From the NCBI GenBank assembly GCA_016713825.1, contig JADJOJ010000007.1:434001-498000 (forward strand): 64,000 bases of DNA, read 5' to 3'. Position numbers and translations under genes: made by a program. Below, piece by piece: positions 32,952-42,237 of the stretch (the stretch's first letter is position 1; every line of letters begins with the position of its first letter). The DNA is from Candidatus Leptofilum gracile (GTDB taxonomy: Bacteria > Chloroflexota > Anaerolineae > Promineifilales > Promineifilaceae). Below the pieces are notes generated by a model that made no database searches, was not told the DNA's origin, and saw nothing but the letters and a program-made list of their open reading frames with translations.

Positions 32952-34250
32952 TTACACCAAGGAGGGCAACTCGTTACCGGCATCGCGGATGCCCTGGCGG
33001 ACATCGGTGGTGAGCAGGAGCGCACAGCCTACAGCAAAAAAGAGGATGAGCGGCAGCAGGGCGCTGCGGGGGCTGCCGGTGAGCTGCACCGCCAGGCCAA
33101 AAACCAGCGGCCCAAGCCACGACGTGCCCCGTTCGCTCACTTCGTACAGGCTGAAGTAGACGGATTCTTGCTGGGCGGGCACCATCTTGGCAAACAGCGA
33201 GCGGCTGAGCGCCTGCGAGCTGCCCAAAAACAGCGCCTCGGCGGCGGCCCAGCCCCACACCTGGGCCGGGGTGCGCAGCCAGCCAAACGCGTAGATGAGC
33301 ACCGCCATCCAGCCGAGCAGGGTGATGACTACCGTGTGCTTGGCCCCAATGCGGGCAGCCAGCTGGTTAAACAGCAGCGCCCCCAGGGCAGCCACAAACT
33401 GAATCAGCAAAATGACGCCCACCAGTTGCTCCGGGCCAAGCCCCAGTTCGGAGGCGGCGAAGATGGCGGCGACGGTGTTGACAGTCATGATGCCGTCGTT
33501 GTAGATGAGGTAGGCGATGAGAAATTTGAAGGCGCGGGGATAGCTGGCGATCATCTGCCGCACGGTTTGGCTGAACTGTTTGAGGGTGTGGCGTAGAAGA
33601 TGGTTCGGTGGGGCAACGGCCGTTTCCCTAACCACCAACCTTCTTCTCGGAAACCACCAGGTAAAAACCAGCCACCACAGCCCAGCGCTGGTGAGGGAGA
33701 GTCGGACGGCAACGGCCGTATCTGCCACCACCTGAAACAGTACCAAATTCAAAGCCAGCAGCAGCCCGCCGCCCACATAGCCAAACGCAAATCCCCTGGA
33801 GCTAATGCGATCTTGCGCTTCCGAGGGGGCAATTTCTGGCAGGTAGGCGTTGTAAAACACCACCGCCGCCCCAAAAGCAAAGTTCGCCAGGATAAAGAGC
33901 AAGCCGCCAAACAATACCCACGCACCGCTGCCCACTAAACCCAGCAGGCAGGTAGCCAGCGCCCCCAGCGTGGCAAACCCAATCAGGAACCGCTTTTTGA
34001 GATTTGTAAAATCGGCCAGCGCCCCCAGCAGTGGCAAAAAGACAAACTGAAACATCACCGAAACCGTGACGCAAAATGGGTAAAACGCTTCCGGCTCAAT
34101 TTGGAACGGCCCCAGCGGCAGAATGCCAGACGGCCGTTCCGCAATCAGCGCCGCCAAATATGGCCCCAGAAAAGCCGTCACCACCGTGGTGGCAAAAGCC
34201 GAATTGGCCCAATCGTACATCACCCAGCCGCTCACTTCCCGATGGTTCAT
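32952..34250 (-). CDS. Atg22-like (UMF1-type) MFS transporter
   Basis: A 12-helix major-facilitator protein of about 432 aa. The family signature VSGWVMYDWANSAFATTVV is at the N-terminus, followed by PLLGALADFTNLKKRFLIGF, GRISSRGFAFGYVGGG-like DRISSRGFAFGYVGGGLLLA, KFLIAYLIYNDGIMTVNTVA and QALSRSLFAKMVPAQQESVY. Yeast Atg22 exports amino acids from the vacuole; bacterial members are mostly unstudied. I place the start at 34250 (MNHREVSG), as in relatives. An upstream ATG at 34292 would cover the likely promoter of the divergent XRE gene. It ends 39 bp from the IS66 right end. Confidence 0.86.
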   Translation of the reverse strand: MNHREVSGWVMYDWANSAFATTVVTAFLGPYLAALIAERPSGILPLGPFQIEPEAFYPFCVTVSVMFQFVFLPLLGALADFTNLKKRFLIGFATLGALATCLLGLVGSGAWVLFGGLLFILANFAFGAAVVFYNAYLPEIAPSEAQDRISSRGFAFGYVGGGLLLALNLVLFQVVADTAVAVRLSLTSAGLWWLVFTWWFPRRRLVVRETAVAPPNHLLRHTLKQFSQTVRQMIASYPRAFKFLIAYLIYNDGIMTVNTVAAIFAASELGLGPEQLVGVILLIQFVAALGALLFNQLAARIGAKHTVVITLLGWMAVLIYAFGWLRTPAQVWGWAAAEALFLGSSQALSRSLFAKMVPAQQESVYFSLYEVSERGTSWLGPLVFGLAVQLTGSPRSALLPLILFFAVGCALLLTTDVRQGIRDAGNELPSLV

Positions 34251-34268
34251 TTTGGGCTGCTTTTGGTT

Positions 34269-34274
34269 TATAAT
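34269..34274 (+). promoter_or_regulatory. Possible -10 box for the XRE regulator
   Basis: A perfect TATAAT at 34269-34274 has TTCATT 17 bp upstream (34246-34251). It lies 42-54 bp before the two possible start codons of the regulator. The -35 match is weak, so this is tentative. Confidence 0.4.
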
Positions 34275-34315
34275 GGCGACATCTTTTTCCATCCTGCACC
34301 CGCTTTTGTGAGCAA

Positions 34316-35233
34316 ATGAGAGACCCCATGGACCGCAAACAGTTTGGCAAACTTGTCGCCGCCCTCCGCAAAGAGCAGTATGACGAAAATGGCGACCGCT
34401 GTACCCAATCCAAATTGGCTGCTTGGGCTCAAGAACTAGACCCCACTTCCCCCCTAAACGAAATCATCATTGGCAAAATTGAGCGGGGCGAGCGTACCAT
34501 TCTGGATGAACAAACGCTGCTCAATCTAGCCGATGCGCTCAAGCTAACGGTAGGGGAACGGCGCGTCTTTTTCATGCTGGCCACCGGCCTGGATCATCCG
34601 CAAATTTACCCCACAGAGGTGGCCTCAGCAGATCTACTCGCCCCAGTCTTGGAAATGCTGGCCGAAATTCGCCTGCCCGCGCTGCTGCTAGATCGCTACC
34701 TGGATGTGATCGCCGTGAACGGCTTGCTGCTGAAGCTGTACCATCTGTCTCAGATTGAACTGGCGCAGCAGCTCAACCATAAGGGCGGTACGAATTTGCT
34801 GGATTTCATCTTTTCTGAGGCGTTTGCCCCAATGCGAACCGCTATGCCGCCCCAGGTTTGGCATCGCTTTGCGGTGGGCAACATCATCTATTTTCGGCGG
34901 ATGACGATGCCGTACCGGATGACGCCTTATTTTGCCAAGCTGCTGGCCCATTTGCGCAAAAATCACGAGTTCCGCTGGTTTTGGGAGCAGGTTTTCTATG
35001 AAGACAAGCTCTACTTTGTCGGCGGCGAACTGTTCCAAATGGGGCCAGCGCTGGGCGGGCGGCTGCGCTTTCTCACGACCCCGCTCATCACCCACACCCC
35101 CTTTGGCAATCTGGAAATTTTGACGCACATTCCGCGGGATGAGGCAACGGCCGTTTCCTTCCACGAAATGTCAAAAGAGGTCCCAGCCCAGGTGTACCAG
35201 TTTGGTGCCTGGCCAGAGAAGATGTGGGGCTAA
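34316..35233 (+). CDS. XRE-family regulator with MmyB-like ligand-binding domain
   Basis: A 305-aa DNA-binding protein. The helix-turn-helix at ~8-80 includes FGKLVAALRKEQYDENGDRC, TQSKLAAWAQELDPTSPLNE and IIIGKIERGERTILDEQTLL. The C-terminal part (~110-300), with LPALLLDRYLDVIAVNGLLL and PYRMTPYFAKLLAHLRKNHE, has the layout of MmyB/MLTR-type sensor domains that bind a small lipid-like ligand. It is divergent from the MFS gene and may regulate it. A second in-frame ATG 12 bp downstream (34328) is an alternative start. Confidence 0.8.
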   Translation: MRDPMDRKQFGKLVAALRKEQYDENGDRCTQSKLAAWAQELDPTSPLNEIIIGKIERGERTILDEQTLLNLADALKLTVGERRVFFMLATGLDHPQIYPTEVASADLLAPVLEMLAEIRLPALLLDRYLDVIAVNGLLLKLYHLSQIELAQQLNHKGGTNLLDFIFSEAFAPMRTAMPPQVWHRFAVGNIIYFRRMTMPYRMTPYFAKLLAHLRKNHEFRWFWEQVFYEDKLYFVGGELFQMGPALGGRLRFLTTPLITHTPFGNLEILTHIPRDEATAVSFHEMSKEVPAQVYQFGAWPEKMWG

Positions 35234-35265
35234 CCGTTATTAGCCCCACAACCACCGCCTCTCCC

Positions 35266-36180
35266 TCAACTGGCAACTGCTGGCATTGACCCCAGTTCAC
35301 TTGCCAACTGCTGCTCAACCCAATCTTCCAACCGGGTCAGCGAAATTGGATATTTGCGCAAGGTAGGCCGGGGGTCAAACGTCTGATCAGTGGTGTCTTG
35401 CCAGATACTGGTGCGCATGACTTGACTGAGGCCGGGGTGAAACGGCCGTGCCACCCCAGCCATCACCCGCAGCAACCCCAGCGGCACGTGCGACACTTTG
35501 GCCTGCTTGCCAGATAACCGCTCGTACAGCCGCACCACCTCCATGTTGGTCCAATTTTCCGGCCCGCCAATATCAATTATTGCCCCAGCCATCTGCGGCA
35601 TGGTCAAGCTCAGCACGGCAAACTGGGCCACATCCTGCGCCGCCACAAAGTTGCGCGGATTCTCGCCCTGGCCAAAAAGCGATACTTTGCCCGTTTCCAA
35701 AATCGGCTGACCAATCAGCATGTGGGCGTGCGACTCCATAAACGCCGTGGGGCGTAAAATGGTGTGTGCCAGGCCGCTGTGTTGCAAATATTGCTCTACT
35801 TCATACTTGATGCGGAAAAATTGGGCCGGATGTGTAGGCGCAGCGCCATACGCTGAGGTATAGACAAAATGGCGCACCCCAGCCTCTTGCGCCGCGTTGA
35901 TCAACCATTTGTGCCCCAGCGCATCCACATGCACCGATGCCTCAGCACCACGCCCAAAAATCGAGTGAGCCGCCGCCAGCACGCCATCAACCCCAGCACA
36001 CGCCCGTGCCAGCGACGCTTTGTCACGCAAATCCCCCTGTACTACCTCCGCTCCCAGCTTCTTGAGAACTGTTGCCCTTTGCGGATCGCGGGTCATGACG
36101 CGCACTTTGTGTCCACGCTGCAACAGCAAACGGGTGGCTGCACTGCCCAAAGCTCCTGTACCACCAACGATGAGAAACAT
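35266..36180 (-). CDS. NmrA-like SDR family NAD(P)-binding protein
   Basis: A 304-aa atypical SDR. The N-terminal nucleotide-binding motif is FLIVGGTGALGSAATRLLLQ (GxxGxxG), followed by VRVMTRDPQRATVL with a basic residue suggesting NADP(H), and VVQGDLRDKASLARACAGVD. The central segment FVYTSAYGAAPTHPAQFFRI then KYEVEQYL keeps the YxxxK-like spacing loosely. Late motifs are TILRPTAFMES and IDIGGPENWTNMEVV. Such proteins are reductases or redox sensors, and the substrate is unknown. Confidence 0.85.
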   Translation of the reverse strand: MFLIVGGTGALGSAATRLLLQRGHKVRVMTRDPQRATVLKKLGAEVVQGDLRDKASLARACAGVDGVLAAAHSIFGRGAEASVHVDALGHKWLINAAQEAGVRHFVYTSAYGAAPTHPAQFFRIKYEVEQYLQHSGLAHTILRPTAFMESHAHMLIGQPILETGKVSLFGQGENPRNFVAAQDVAQFAVLSLTMPQMAGAIIDIGGPENWTNMEVVRLYERLSGKQAKVSHVPLGLLRVMAGVARPFHPGLSQVMRTSIWQDTTDQTFDPRPTLRKYPISLTRLEDWVEQQLASELGSMPAVAS

Positions 36181-36202
36181 GTTATCCTCCTAAATTGTGA
36201 AA

Positions 36203-36235
36203 AACCTCCCGGAGGTTGTGAACCTCCGGGAGGTT
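36203..36235. repeat. AACCTCCCGGAGGTT paired palindromes
   Basis: AACCTCCCGGAGGTT (36203-36217), GTG, AACCTCCGGGAGGTT (36221-36235). Each unit is itself palindromic, and together they can form one long hairpin between two same-strand genes. It is the same family as 28500-28552. Confidence 0.85.
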
Positions 36236-36240
36236 GGTTT

Positions 36241-36912
36241 TTAGAAATTTTCGATCGTCTGGCGCATTTGCACCGTCAGCACCGCCGCTACGCCCAGCGA
36301 CAGCAGGTACAGCGCCCCGTAAAGGGTCATAAAGCCGCTGCTGAGCGTGTACACCAGCACGGTAAGAACCAGGAAAAGGCTGAGCTGAACGGCCGTCCAC
36401 ACCCTCACCCCCTTCACCTTGTCCAAATTCGTCCCCTGCCGCCGCGCCGCCTGGCCCAGCCAATAGAAATAGGCGGCAAAAAAGAGCATCTCCAGCGGCA
36501 TCAGCAGATTGCCAAACCAGTCCGGCGGCGTCACCCCCTGCCACAAATTCACCCAGGAGGGCAGCGGCCACAAAATCGCCACGCCATCGAACCAGATGAG
36601 CAAATCCAGCAAAATGTGCATGAGCACGCCGCTGGCTAAACCCAGGCCGAGATTGGTGTAGGACGGCCGTTTCACCCCCACCCCCACCAGCCAAAAAACT
36701 ACCACCAAAGCCAGCACAAAAAACAAGCTGTGCGTAAACGTCCGGTGCAGCCCCTCGGTGGAACCCCCCGTCACCGTCGCCACGGCCACCGCCAGATTGT
36801 CGGCATCGGGCAGCAAGTTCCCCAGCACAATGCCCAGCAGCAGCAGCTGGCGCGTCGGCGTCCAGCGCCGCACCGCCACCCCCACCAACCCGTGAATTCC
36901 TGCCTGTGCCAT
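36241..36912 (-). CDS. DUF457/YdjM-like membrane metal-dependent hydrolase family protein
   Basis: A 223-aa polytopic membrane protein starting MAQAGIHGLVGVAVRRW. It contains GNLLPDADNLAVA and HRTFTHSLFFVLALVVVFW, the conserved Asp and HRxxTHS motifs of this family. SGVLMHILLDLLIWFDG follows, with another HxxxD, and then later helices. The conserved His/Asp set suggests a metal site, but no activity is proven. ATG 36912 has GGAGG eight bases upstream. Compared with a longer frame to 36996, this start removes a non-family N-terminal extension. Confidence 0.82.
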   Translation of the reverse strand: MAQAGIHGLVGVAVRRWTPTRQLLLLGIVLGNLLPDADNLAVAVATVTGGSTEGLHRTFTHSLFFVLALVVVFWLVGVGVKRPSYTNLGLGLASGVLMHILLDLLIWFDGVAILWPLPSWVNLWQGVTPPDWFGNLLMPLEMLFFAAYFYWLGQAARRQGTNLDKVKGVRVWTAVQLSLFLVLTVLVYTLSSGFMTLYGALYLLSLGVAAVLTVQMRQTIENF

Positions 36913-37049
36913 GATGGTTCCTCCGTTCAACCTGTACCCAAAAGATAAGTGAGCTGTGCTCTCATCAATGCCAGGTTTGTGCCAAAAACGTGTCAAGCTC
37001 TATTGGATGTTGAAAATCATATAGAAGAAGCTTACCGATTGTGGACAAG

Positions 37050-37085
37050 ATTTTCGCGGCAAAAACTACCAATTTTAGGAGGCAG
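37050..37085. repeat. CGCGGCAAAAACTACCA repeat, copy 1
   Basis: TTTTCGCGGCAAAAACTACC, AATTTTAGGAGG lies just 3' of the minus-strand radical SAM gene. A second copy (TCGCGGGAAAAACTACCAGT, TTATAGGAGG) at 38461-38490 lies just 3' of the next minus-strand gene. It may be a shared 3'-end or insertion-related motif. Confidence 0.65.
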
Positions 37086-37094
37086 CCTTGTCCC

Positions 37095-38156
37095 TCAGCG
37101 ATGGGTCATGTAGCAACAGCGGGAGCAAAGCGGAATGGTGCCGTGTTCGGCCAACAGTGACCGAAACCCTTGAAACGCCTGCCCCTGCCAAATTTCATCT
37201 AGAGATTGTTCGGCCACGCTGCCCGCCACCCATTCACGGCATGGTTTGATACGGCCGTCTGGCCAAATTTTCATACGCGTCCAGGCACAGCGGGTTGATT
37301 GGTACTTTACAAATTCGGCCGTTTGCCGGTACCACACCCGAATTTGCGCCCGATTAAGCTGCGGCAGCTCCGTCACCAGCATCGTTTCTAGCCGATTGCG
37401 CTGCCGTACCGCCTCTAGCTGATCGGCCAGCAGGTCAACATCTATCGCCTCCGGATCTACCTCCCAGGCCACGCCGCCCGCTTCAAAATTGGGAAACTGC
37501 TGCTTTTGGCAAGCCAGCATCTCGTCTGTTTGCATCCACAAATGGTTAAAATTCAAACCATCCACGCCCCATGTTTTGGCCTGGTCATACATCGTGGTCA
37601 GCAGTTCGTAATTCAAATTGGAGATGGTTGTGTTGATCATCAAAATGGGGCGTTTTTCCTGCTGCTGCACCGCCTGAATCCCCTCAACCAGCCGGGCAAA
37701 GGATTTGCCCCCCCGAATCATGTTGTGCGTCTCTTCCGGTCCATCCACCGAAACAACCAGAATATCCAAACCCGCCTGGCACAACGCCTCTGCTTTTTGG
37801 GCCAGCAGCCAGCCGTTGGTGGTTAAGGTAGTAATCAGCCCCTTTTGTTTAGCCGCCGCGATAAAATCAACAATTTGCTTGTGCAGCAGCGGTTCTCCAC
37901 CGGTGAAGGTAATCAGCGGATGCCCCGAGAGTTCATCCAAAATTTTGTAGAACAATTCAGGCGACATGTGCCCGGCCTGATTGAGTTGATAGCCTGGAGA
38001 ATCGCTGTACGCGTACTGGCACATTTTGCAGCGCAAATTGCAAATGTCGGTCACCACAATCGTGATTTGTTCCGGCGCATGCACACGGCCGTTTCTGTGC
38101 TTGGTAAATGGATGGGATAAACGATGACGAAGATGGTCGGCAAACGGCCGTACCAA
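37095..38156 (-). CDS. Radical SAM/SPASM-domain protein
   Basis: A 353-aa iron-sulphur enzyme. The SAM-binding [4Fe-4S] cluster motif is VVTDICNLRCKMC (Cys39, Cys43, Cys46), followed by the GGE motif in ITFTGGEPLLHKQIVDF and VSVDGPEETHNMIRGGKSF. The C-terminal region (~285-350) has CAWTRMKIWPDGRIKPC and IPLCSRCCYMTHR, the Cys pattern of a SPASM/twitch auxiliary cluster. Members modify peptides or sugars, or act in cofactor synthesis. No precursor-peptide gene is recognisable next to it, unless the 73-aa gene at 38526-38747 is involved. Confidence 0.88.
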   Translation of the reverse strand: MVRPFADHLRHRLSHPFTKHRNGRVHAPEQITIVVTDICNLRCKMCQYAYSDSPGYQLNQAGHMSPELFYKILDELSGHPLITFTGGEPLLHKQIVDFIAAAKQKGLITTLTTNGWLLAQKAEALCQAGLDILVVSVDGPEETHNMIRGGKSFARLVEGIQAVQQQEKRPILMINTTISNLNYELLTTMYDQAKTWGVDGLNFNHLWMQTDEMLACQKQQFPNFEAGGVAWEVDPEAIDVDLLADQLEAVRQRNRLETMLVTELPQLNRAQIRVWYRQTAEFVKYQSTRCAWTRMKIWPDGRIKPCREWVAGSVAEQSLDEIWQGQAFQGFRSLLAEHGTIPLCSRCCYMTHR

Positions 38157-38317
38157 CTGAGGATGCTGCCCGGCTAACCCTACTGCCCCTGCAATATTCC
38201 CCTACGTTCACGACAAACCCTCCTGGTTGTTTTTGCAAAATGACACAAATAAAGAACAACTGTTTATTGAGTATTTACCCATTTTCTTGGTATGTTCATT
38301 GACAGAAGCATAATGAT

Positions 38318-38452
38318 TTCTGGGTCTTCAGGATTTCGTGGGGTCTGGCGTGAAACGTGATGCGTGAAACGTGATGCCTCTCTGGTCACGTTTCACGTTT
38401 CACGCATCACGGGCTGTAAACCCCCTGAATTCCCAAAGAGCCTGATTTCTTA
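38318..38452. repeat. GTTTCACG dispersed element, copy 2 (inverted, longer)
   Basis: GGGTCTTCAGGATTTCGTGG through TGGCGTGAAACGTGATGCG to TCACGTTTCACGTTTCACGC, ATCACGGGCTGTAAACCCCC and TGAATTCCCAAAGAGCC. It is the reverse-orientation counterpart of 31203-31313, with an extra internal GTGAAACGTGATGC unit. Confidence 0.8.
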
Positions 38453-38460
38453 GGAGAAAT

Positions 38461-38490
38461 TCGCGGGAAAAACTACCAGTTTATAGGAGG
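38461..38490. repeat. CGCGGGAAAAACTACCA repeat, copy 2
   Basis: TCGCGGGAAAAACTACCAGT then TTATAGGAGG, 36 bp after the 3' end of the 38526-38747 gene on the minus strand. It matches 37050-37085 with a few substitutions. Confidence 0.65.
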
Positions 38491-38525
38491 AGGGCTTTTG
38501 CTTTCTAGAGACCAACCGCGGCAAC

Positions 38526-38747
38526 TTACTTGGTTGAAATTTTGTCACTGTCTGCCCAAATGGCCTCAATCAACGCAATGAGCATTTGCCAATCGCGGAA
38601 ATGGATTGTCTGGCCGCTTAATACGTGTTTGAGCGTGCCACGGAATTCGGTACGGCCGTCCGCCACCTCCTCACACCAAACCCGCAGCGTAAAAAACTGT
38701 GACTGTTCGCCTGCTTGCTCATTGGCCATGACAACAAACAACTCCAC
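38526..38747 (-). CDS. Hypothetical small protein
   Basis: A 73-aa protein, not recognised. It starts MELFVVMANEQAGEQ and contains FFTLRVWCEEVADGRTEFRG, TLKHVLSGQTIHFRDWQMLI, ALIEAIWAD. The VWxEEx(x)GxxEWRGxxxHxxSG-like pattern is often seen in small bacterial proteins of unknown function. An internal ATG (MANEQ, 38729) could also be the start. It is an isolated gene between the AAA regulator and the radical SAM gene. Confidence 0.6.
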   Translation of the reverse strand: MELFVVMANEQAGEQSQFFTLRVWCEEVADGRTEFRGTLKHVLSGQTIHFRDWQMLIALIEAIWADSDKISTK

Positions 38748-38901
38748 TATTGAGAAAATCTGGTATTTACCAAAGCAGAAATTCCCCTCGTTTTTGATTG
38801 TTACGTGAGCAAATGTTCACTTTGGGCAAGTATAAAATAGGGAACGTTCCTCAAACGTTCCCTGCCCCGCAAATCAATTGAAAGATTAAAATTGGGTCAA
38901 G

Positions 38902-41900
38902 TTAGAAGGCAAATAGTTCGCGTGCCAGTATGATTGCCTCGGTCAGAGCGGTGTGGCAAACGGCCGTATCCCCCGCATCCCAGGCCGTCGTGGCTGCTAC
39001 CAGCTTTGCCTGTACCTCGTCCGGCAAAAGTTGCTGCGGCGGTGGCACCATTTGGCGAGCGTATTCAATGGCCTGCGCCAACTCTCCACGCACCAGATAC
39101 GCCCCCACTAGCGGCCACAGCGCCACCCATTTAAGTGGATACGGCCGTTCTCCCCACGCCGCCAACGCCGCCTGACCATGCGTAACGGCCGTATCCCAAT
39201 CCCCCGCCTGGTACGCCAGCCACGCCTCATTCCCTGCCAGCACACCGCCGTACAGCGGATTGCCCACCATAGCCACGATGGGTTGGTGCTGCGCTACCAC
39301 CGCCGCCACCTGCGCTGCATTTCCCTGCCCCCGATACGCCAGCGCCAGATACGCCAAACATTGATCCTGCACATAACGATTCCCAATCTCAGTCGCCTCA
39401 GCCAGTGCAGCGGTGAGATGCGTCACAGCCTCAGCCAATGCGCCAGACCACAGGTAATGGAACCCTAGCGAAAACCGAGACGCCGCAATTTCATGCGGAT
39501 CGCCCGTCTGTTCAGCCAACGCCGAGATGCGCTGCCGCATGGCCACATCTACGTCATCCAAACGGTACCGCTTTTGTGAAATGCTCAACATATTGTGCAG
39601 CTCCAGGTAGCGACGCTGCTGGTAAGGTGTGCCAATTTTCTGGGCAATAGGGTTCAACTGATCAATGAGGACCGCCAAATCCGCCAGCCGAGAATCAAAA
39701 TAGAACAGCTCGCCCCGCGCCAGCTGCACATCCAACCAGAGCCGCTGCCATTGAGTATCCGGTGGCTCCGCGGGCAAGCGGCAGCGCAGAGCGGCATCGA
39801 AGGCGGCCAAGGCCGCCGACCGTTGATGCTGGGCCATCCACATATTGCCCTGCTTGCAGAGCAGCCGCGCCCGGCTCAGCGCATCGCCAGTTTGGGCCAG
39901 CGCGGTTTTCAGTGCCTCATGGGCCGCGTCGTACCGTCCCAGCAAAGAAAGTACGTTGGCCTGCTGCTCATAAAGTGCCAGCAAACGGCCGTTCTCCGCC
40001 CCATTCTCAACCGCCAAAGCCAAACCCCGCTGCAAATTTTCTAGCGCTTCCTCGTGGGCAAAGATGTGCTGGGCAGCCGTGGCGGCCCGCTGGTAACAAG
40101 CAATCGCCTCGCTCATATGGCCAATGGCGGTGTAATGGCTGCCCAACTGCGCCTCATCCACCGGCTGGCCTGCCGCCCGTTCACGCGCCAACGCCCGCAC
40201 AATACGGCCGTGCAGCAGCCGACGCCGCGCCAAACTGAGCGTGCCGTAAGCCACTTCCCGCAGCAGACCGTGGCTAAAGTCGTAAGCATCCGCCCCTTGC
40301 TCGCGCACAATGCGCTGCTGCCACAGCTCATCCAGCGCCCGCACCAGCGCCGTCTCCCCCAGCTCACCAGCCTCTTTCACCAGTTCAAAGGTGAAGGAAC
40401 GGCCGATTGTGGCCGCCAAATCCGCCAACTCACGTCCCGCGGCGGACAATGTGTTCAGCCGCGCCTCAAACACCGACCGAATTCGGGGTGGTAGCTGTTC
40501 GGCAGCAAGCATCTGGCCAGGAACCATTTCAGGCTGCGCCCCGACAGGCTCATGAAAACCGGCGCGCGCCAGCTCCACCACAAACAACGGCACACCCTCC
40601 GTGGCCGCAAACAGCGACACAGGGAGCGCATCAGACGGTATGTTGCTGGCCACATGCGCAGCCAGTACGGCCGTTTCTTTCGCATTGAGCCGCCCCAGGC
40701 CAATCTCAACAAACTGGTCCTCATGGCGCACATCAGCGCACAAGGATTGCAGCGCTTCCGCCTGAACCATCTCTTCGCTGCGCACCGTCCCCAGCAGCAA
40801 AAAACGCCCACTCCCCGCCAGGCGCAGCAAAAAGCTGAGCCATTCGAGCGTATCCCGATCACACCATTGCAGGTCGTCAATAAAAAGCAGCAGGGGCGAC
40901 GGCAGTTGGGCGACAGCCTGAGCCAGCGCCATAAACAAATGCTGCCGCTGCCAGCTTTCTGTGATGGGGCCAGGCGGCGGCAGATCGGGACGCGCCGCCA
41001 GCAGATCGGGCAGCACCCGGCCAATCTCGCGCTGCCATTTGTCGGGCAGCCCGGTCAACGCATCGCCAGCGGCCCGCAGCCAGGCGGCGATGGGAGCGTA
41101 AGGCAGGCTGGTTGCCGGGGCATAGCAGGCGGCACGCAGGGTGGTGATCCCCTGCCGGGCGGCCCAGTCGAGCAGCTCTTCAGCCAGGCGGGTTTTGCCT
41201 ATACCGGCTTCCCCCTGAACCAGCGCCAGCAACGGCCGTTCGCTCGTCGCCCGTTTCCAGGCCATCTGCAACTGCGACCAGGCACGCCCCCGTCCCACCA
41301 GCGGAATTCGTGCCGCCATCTGGCGCTGAGGTACATTTTCCAACGCCAACAGACGCCGGTATACCTCCTGCGTAGCAGCACTGGGGACTACATCCAGCTC
41401 CCGTTGCAACGTTGCGGCGCACGTGTGGTAGGTGCGCAGCGCCCCAGCACGGTTGCCACCCAGCGCCTGCAATCGCATCAGGCGGCGGTAGGCGGCTTCA
41501 TGCAGCGGGTCTGCTTGCAGCAGTTGATTGGCCGCCTTGATAGCGCCATCATAGTTGCGCTGCTCCTCTAAAACCTGCAAATATTCGTTCAAACAGTCTA
41601 AATATTGTTGACGTAAAGCCTCCCGCTTTACCAAAACCCAATCATCGTAATGATCCGGCAAGAGGTCTCCCGCATAAAGCGAAATGACCTGGTACAACAA
41701 TGCCGCCTGTTTTTCGTTTGGCTGGTTGGCCTGGTGCGCTTGAGCCAGGGCGCTTTCAAAGTCCGCCACGTCCAAGGAGCAAGCAGTATTCGCTTGCCAG
41801 GTGATTGTATGCCGCTCGATCAGCAAAAATCGGTCAGCATCTGGCAGTTCGAGGCGCAAATAATGAATTGCTTTGCGGAGATTGGTGAGGGCCTGCTTCT

Positions 41901-42081
41901 CGGTAGAATCGGGCCAAAAGCGAAAAGCCAGCCGATGCCGGTCACACGCTTCACCGGGGTGCAGGACAAGATACGCGAGAATGGTTTGATGAAGGGGGGA
42001 TTCCAGGGGAACGGCCGTATCATCATAAAGTAGTTGAAAACGCCTCAATAAAATGATACGTAAACGATGTGACCCATCCAT
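38902..42081 (-). CDS. BTAD-domain AAA ATPase transcriptional activator with TPR tail
   Basis: A regulator of about 1059 aa. An N-terminal winged-helix OmpR/SARP-like DNA-binding domain (~5-95; LRIILLRRFQLLYDD, ILAYLVLHPGEACDRHRLAF) precedes the BTAD tetratricopeptide domain (~100-245; LLPDHYDDWVLVKREALRQQ). A STAND/AAA ATPase module has Walker A LVQGEAGIGKTRLAEELL (~289) and Walker B LLLFIDDLQWCDRDTLEWLS (~400). Long TPR-like repeats fill 600-1059. This is the large SARP/LuxR-ATPase class common in Chloroflexota and Actinobacteria; targets are unknown. Start 42081 (MDGSHRLR) has GGAG six bases upstream. Confidence 0.88.
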   Translation of the reverse strand: MDGSHRLRIILLRRFQLLYDDTAVPLESPLHQTILAYLVLHPGEACDRHRLAFRFWPDSTEKQALTNLRKAIHYLRLELPDADRFLLIERHTITWQANTACSLDVADFESALAQAHQANQPNEKQAALLYQVISLYAGDLLPDHYDDWVLVKREALRQQYLDCLNEYLQVLEEQRNYDGAIKAANQLLQADPLHEAAYRRLMRLQALGGNRAGALRTYHTCAATLQRELDVVPSAATQEVYRRLLALENVPQRQMAARIPLVGRGRAWSQLQMAWKRATSERPLLALVQGEAGIGKTRLAEELLDWAARQGITTLRAACYAPATSLPYAPIAAWLRAAGDALTGLPDKWQREIGRVLPDLLAARPDLPPPGPITESWQRQHLFMALAQAVAQLPSPLLLFIDDLQWCDRDTLEWLSFLLRLAGSGRFLLLGTVRSEEMVQAEALQSLCADVRHEDQFVEIGLGRLNAKETAVLAAHVASNIPSDALPVSLFAATEGVPLFVVELARAGFHEPVGAQPEMVPGQMLAAEQLPPRIRSVFEARLNTLSAAGRELADLAATIGRSFTFELVKEAGELGETALVRALDELWQQRIVREQGADAYDFSHGLLREVAYGTLSLARRRLLHGRIVRALARERAAGQPVDEAQLGSHYTAIGHMSEAIACYQRAATAAQHIFAHEEALENLQRGLALAVENGAENGRLLALYEQQANVLSLLGRYDAAHEALKTALAQTGDALSRARLLCKQGNMWMAQHQRSAALAAFDAALRCRLPAEPPDTQWQRLWLDVQLARGELFYFDSRLADLAVLIDQLNPIAQKIGTPYQQRRYLELHNMLSISQKRYRLDDVDVAMRQRISALAEQTGDPHEIAASRFSLGFHYLWSGALAEAVTHLTAALAEATEIGNRYVQDQCLAYLALAYRGQGNAAQVAAVVAQHQPIVAMVGNPLYGGVLAGNEAWLAYQAGDWDTAVTHGQAALAAWGERPYPLKWVALWPLVGAYLVRGELAQAIEYARQMVPPPQQLLPDEVQAKLVAATTAWDAGDTAVCHTALTEAIILARELFAF

Positions 42082-42237
42082 AACAACTCCACGGCCGTTT
42101 TTAGCAAGAACATCCCGAACCAAGTACGAGAGAGCTTAGAGAGCTTATTGTAAAATATTTCACAGGTGAAGTAAACCAAAACGCACCCGCCAAGCTGTGC
42201 TACAATCCGCCTTATTTTCCACAAAAAGTGAGCAGAA

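Larger units (their letters stand above)
38157..38525. other. 369-bp intergenic region with two repeat families
   Basis: No gene seen. It contains the GTTTCACG element at 38318-38452 and the CGCGGGAAAAACTACCA repeat at 38461-38490. The AT-rich stretch 38230-38310 may hold the promoter of the radical SAM gene. Confidence 0.65.

Noticed and set aside
40552..41571. 339-codon + strand frame antisense to the BTAD-AAA regulator
   Set aside because: It lies fully inside a well-supported gene and shows no recognisable domain or ribosome site.
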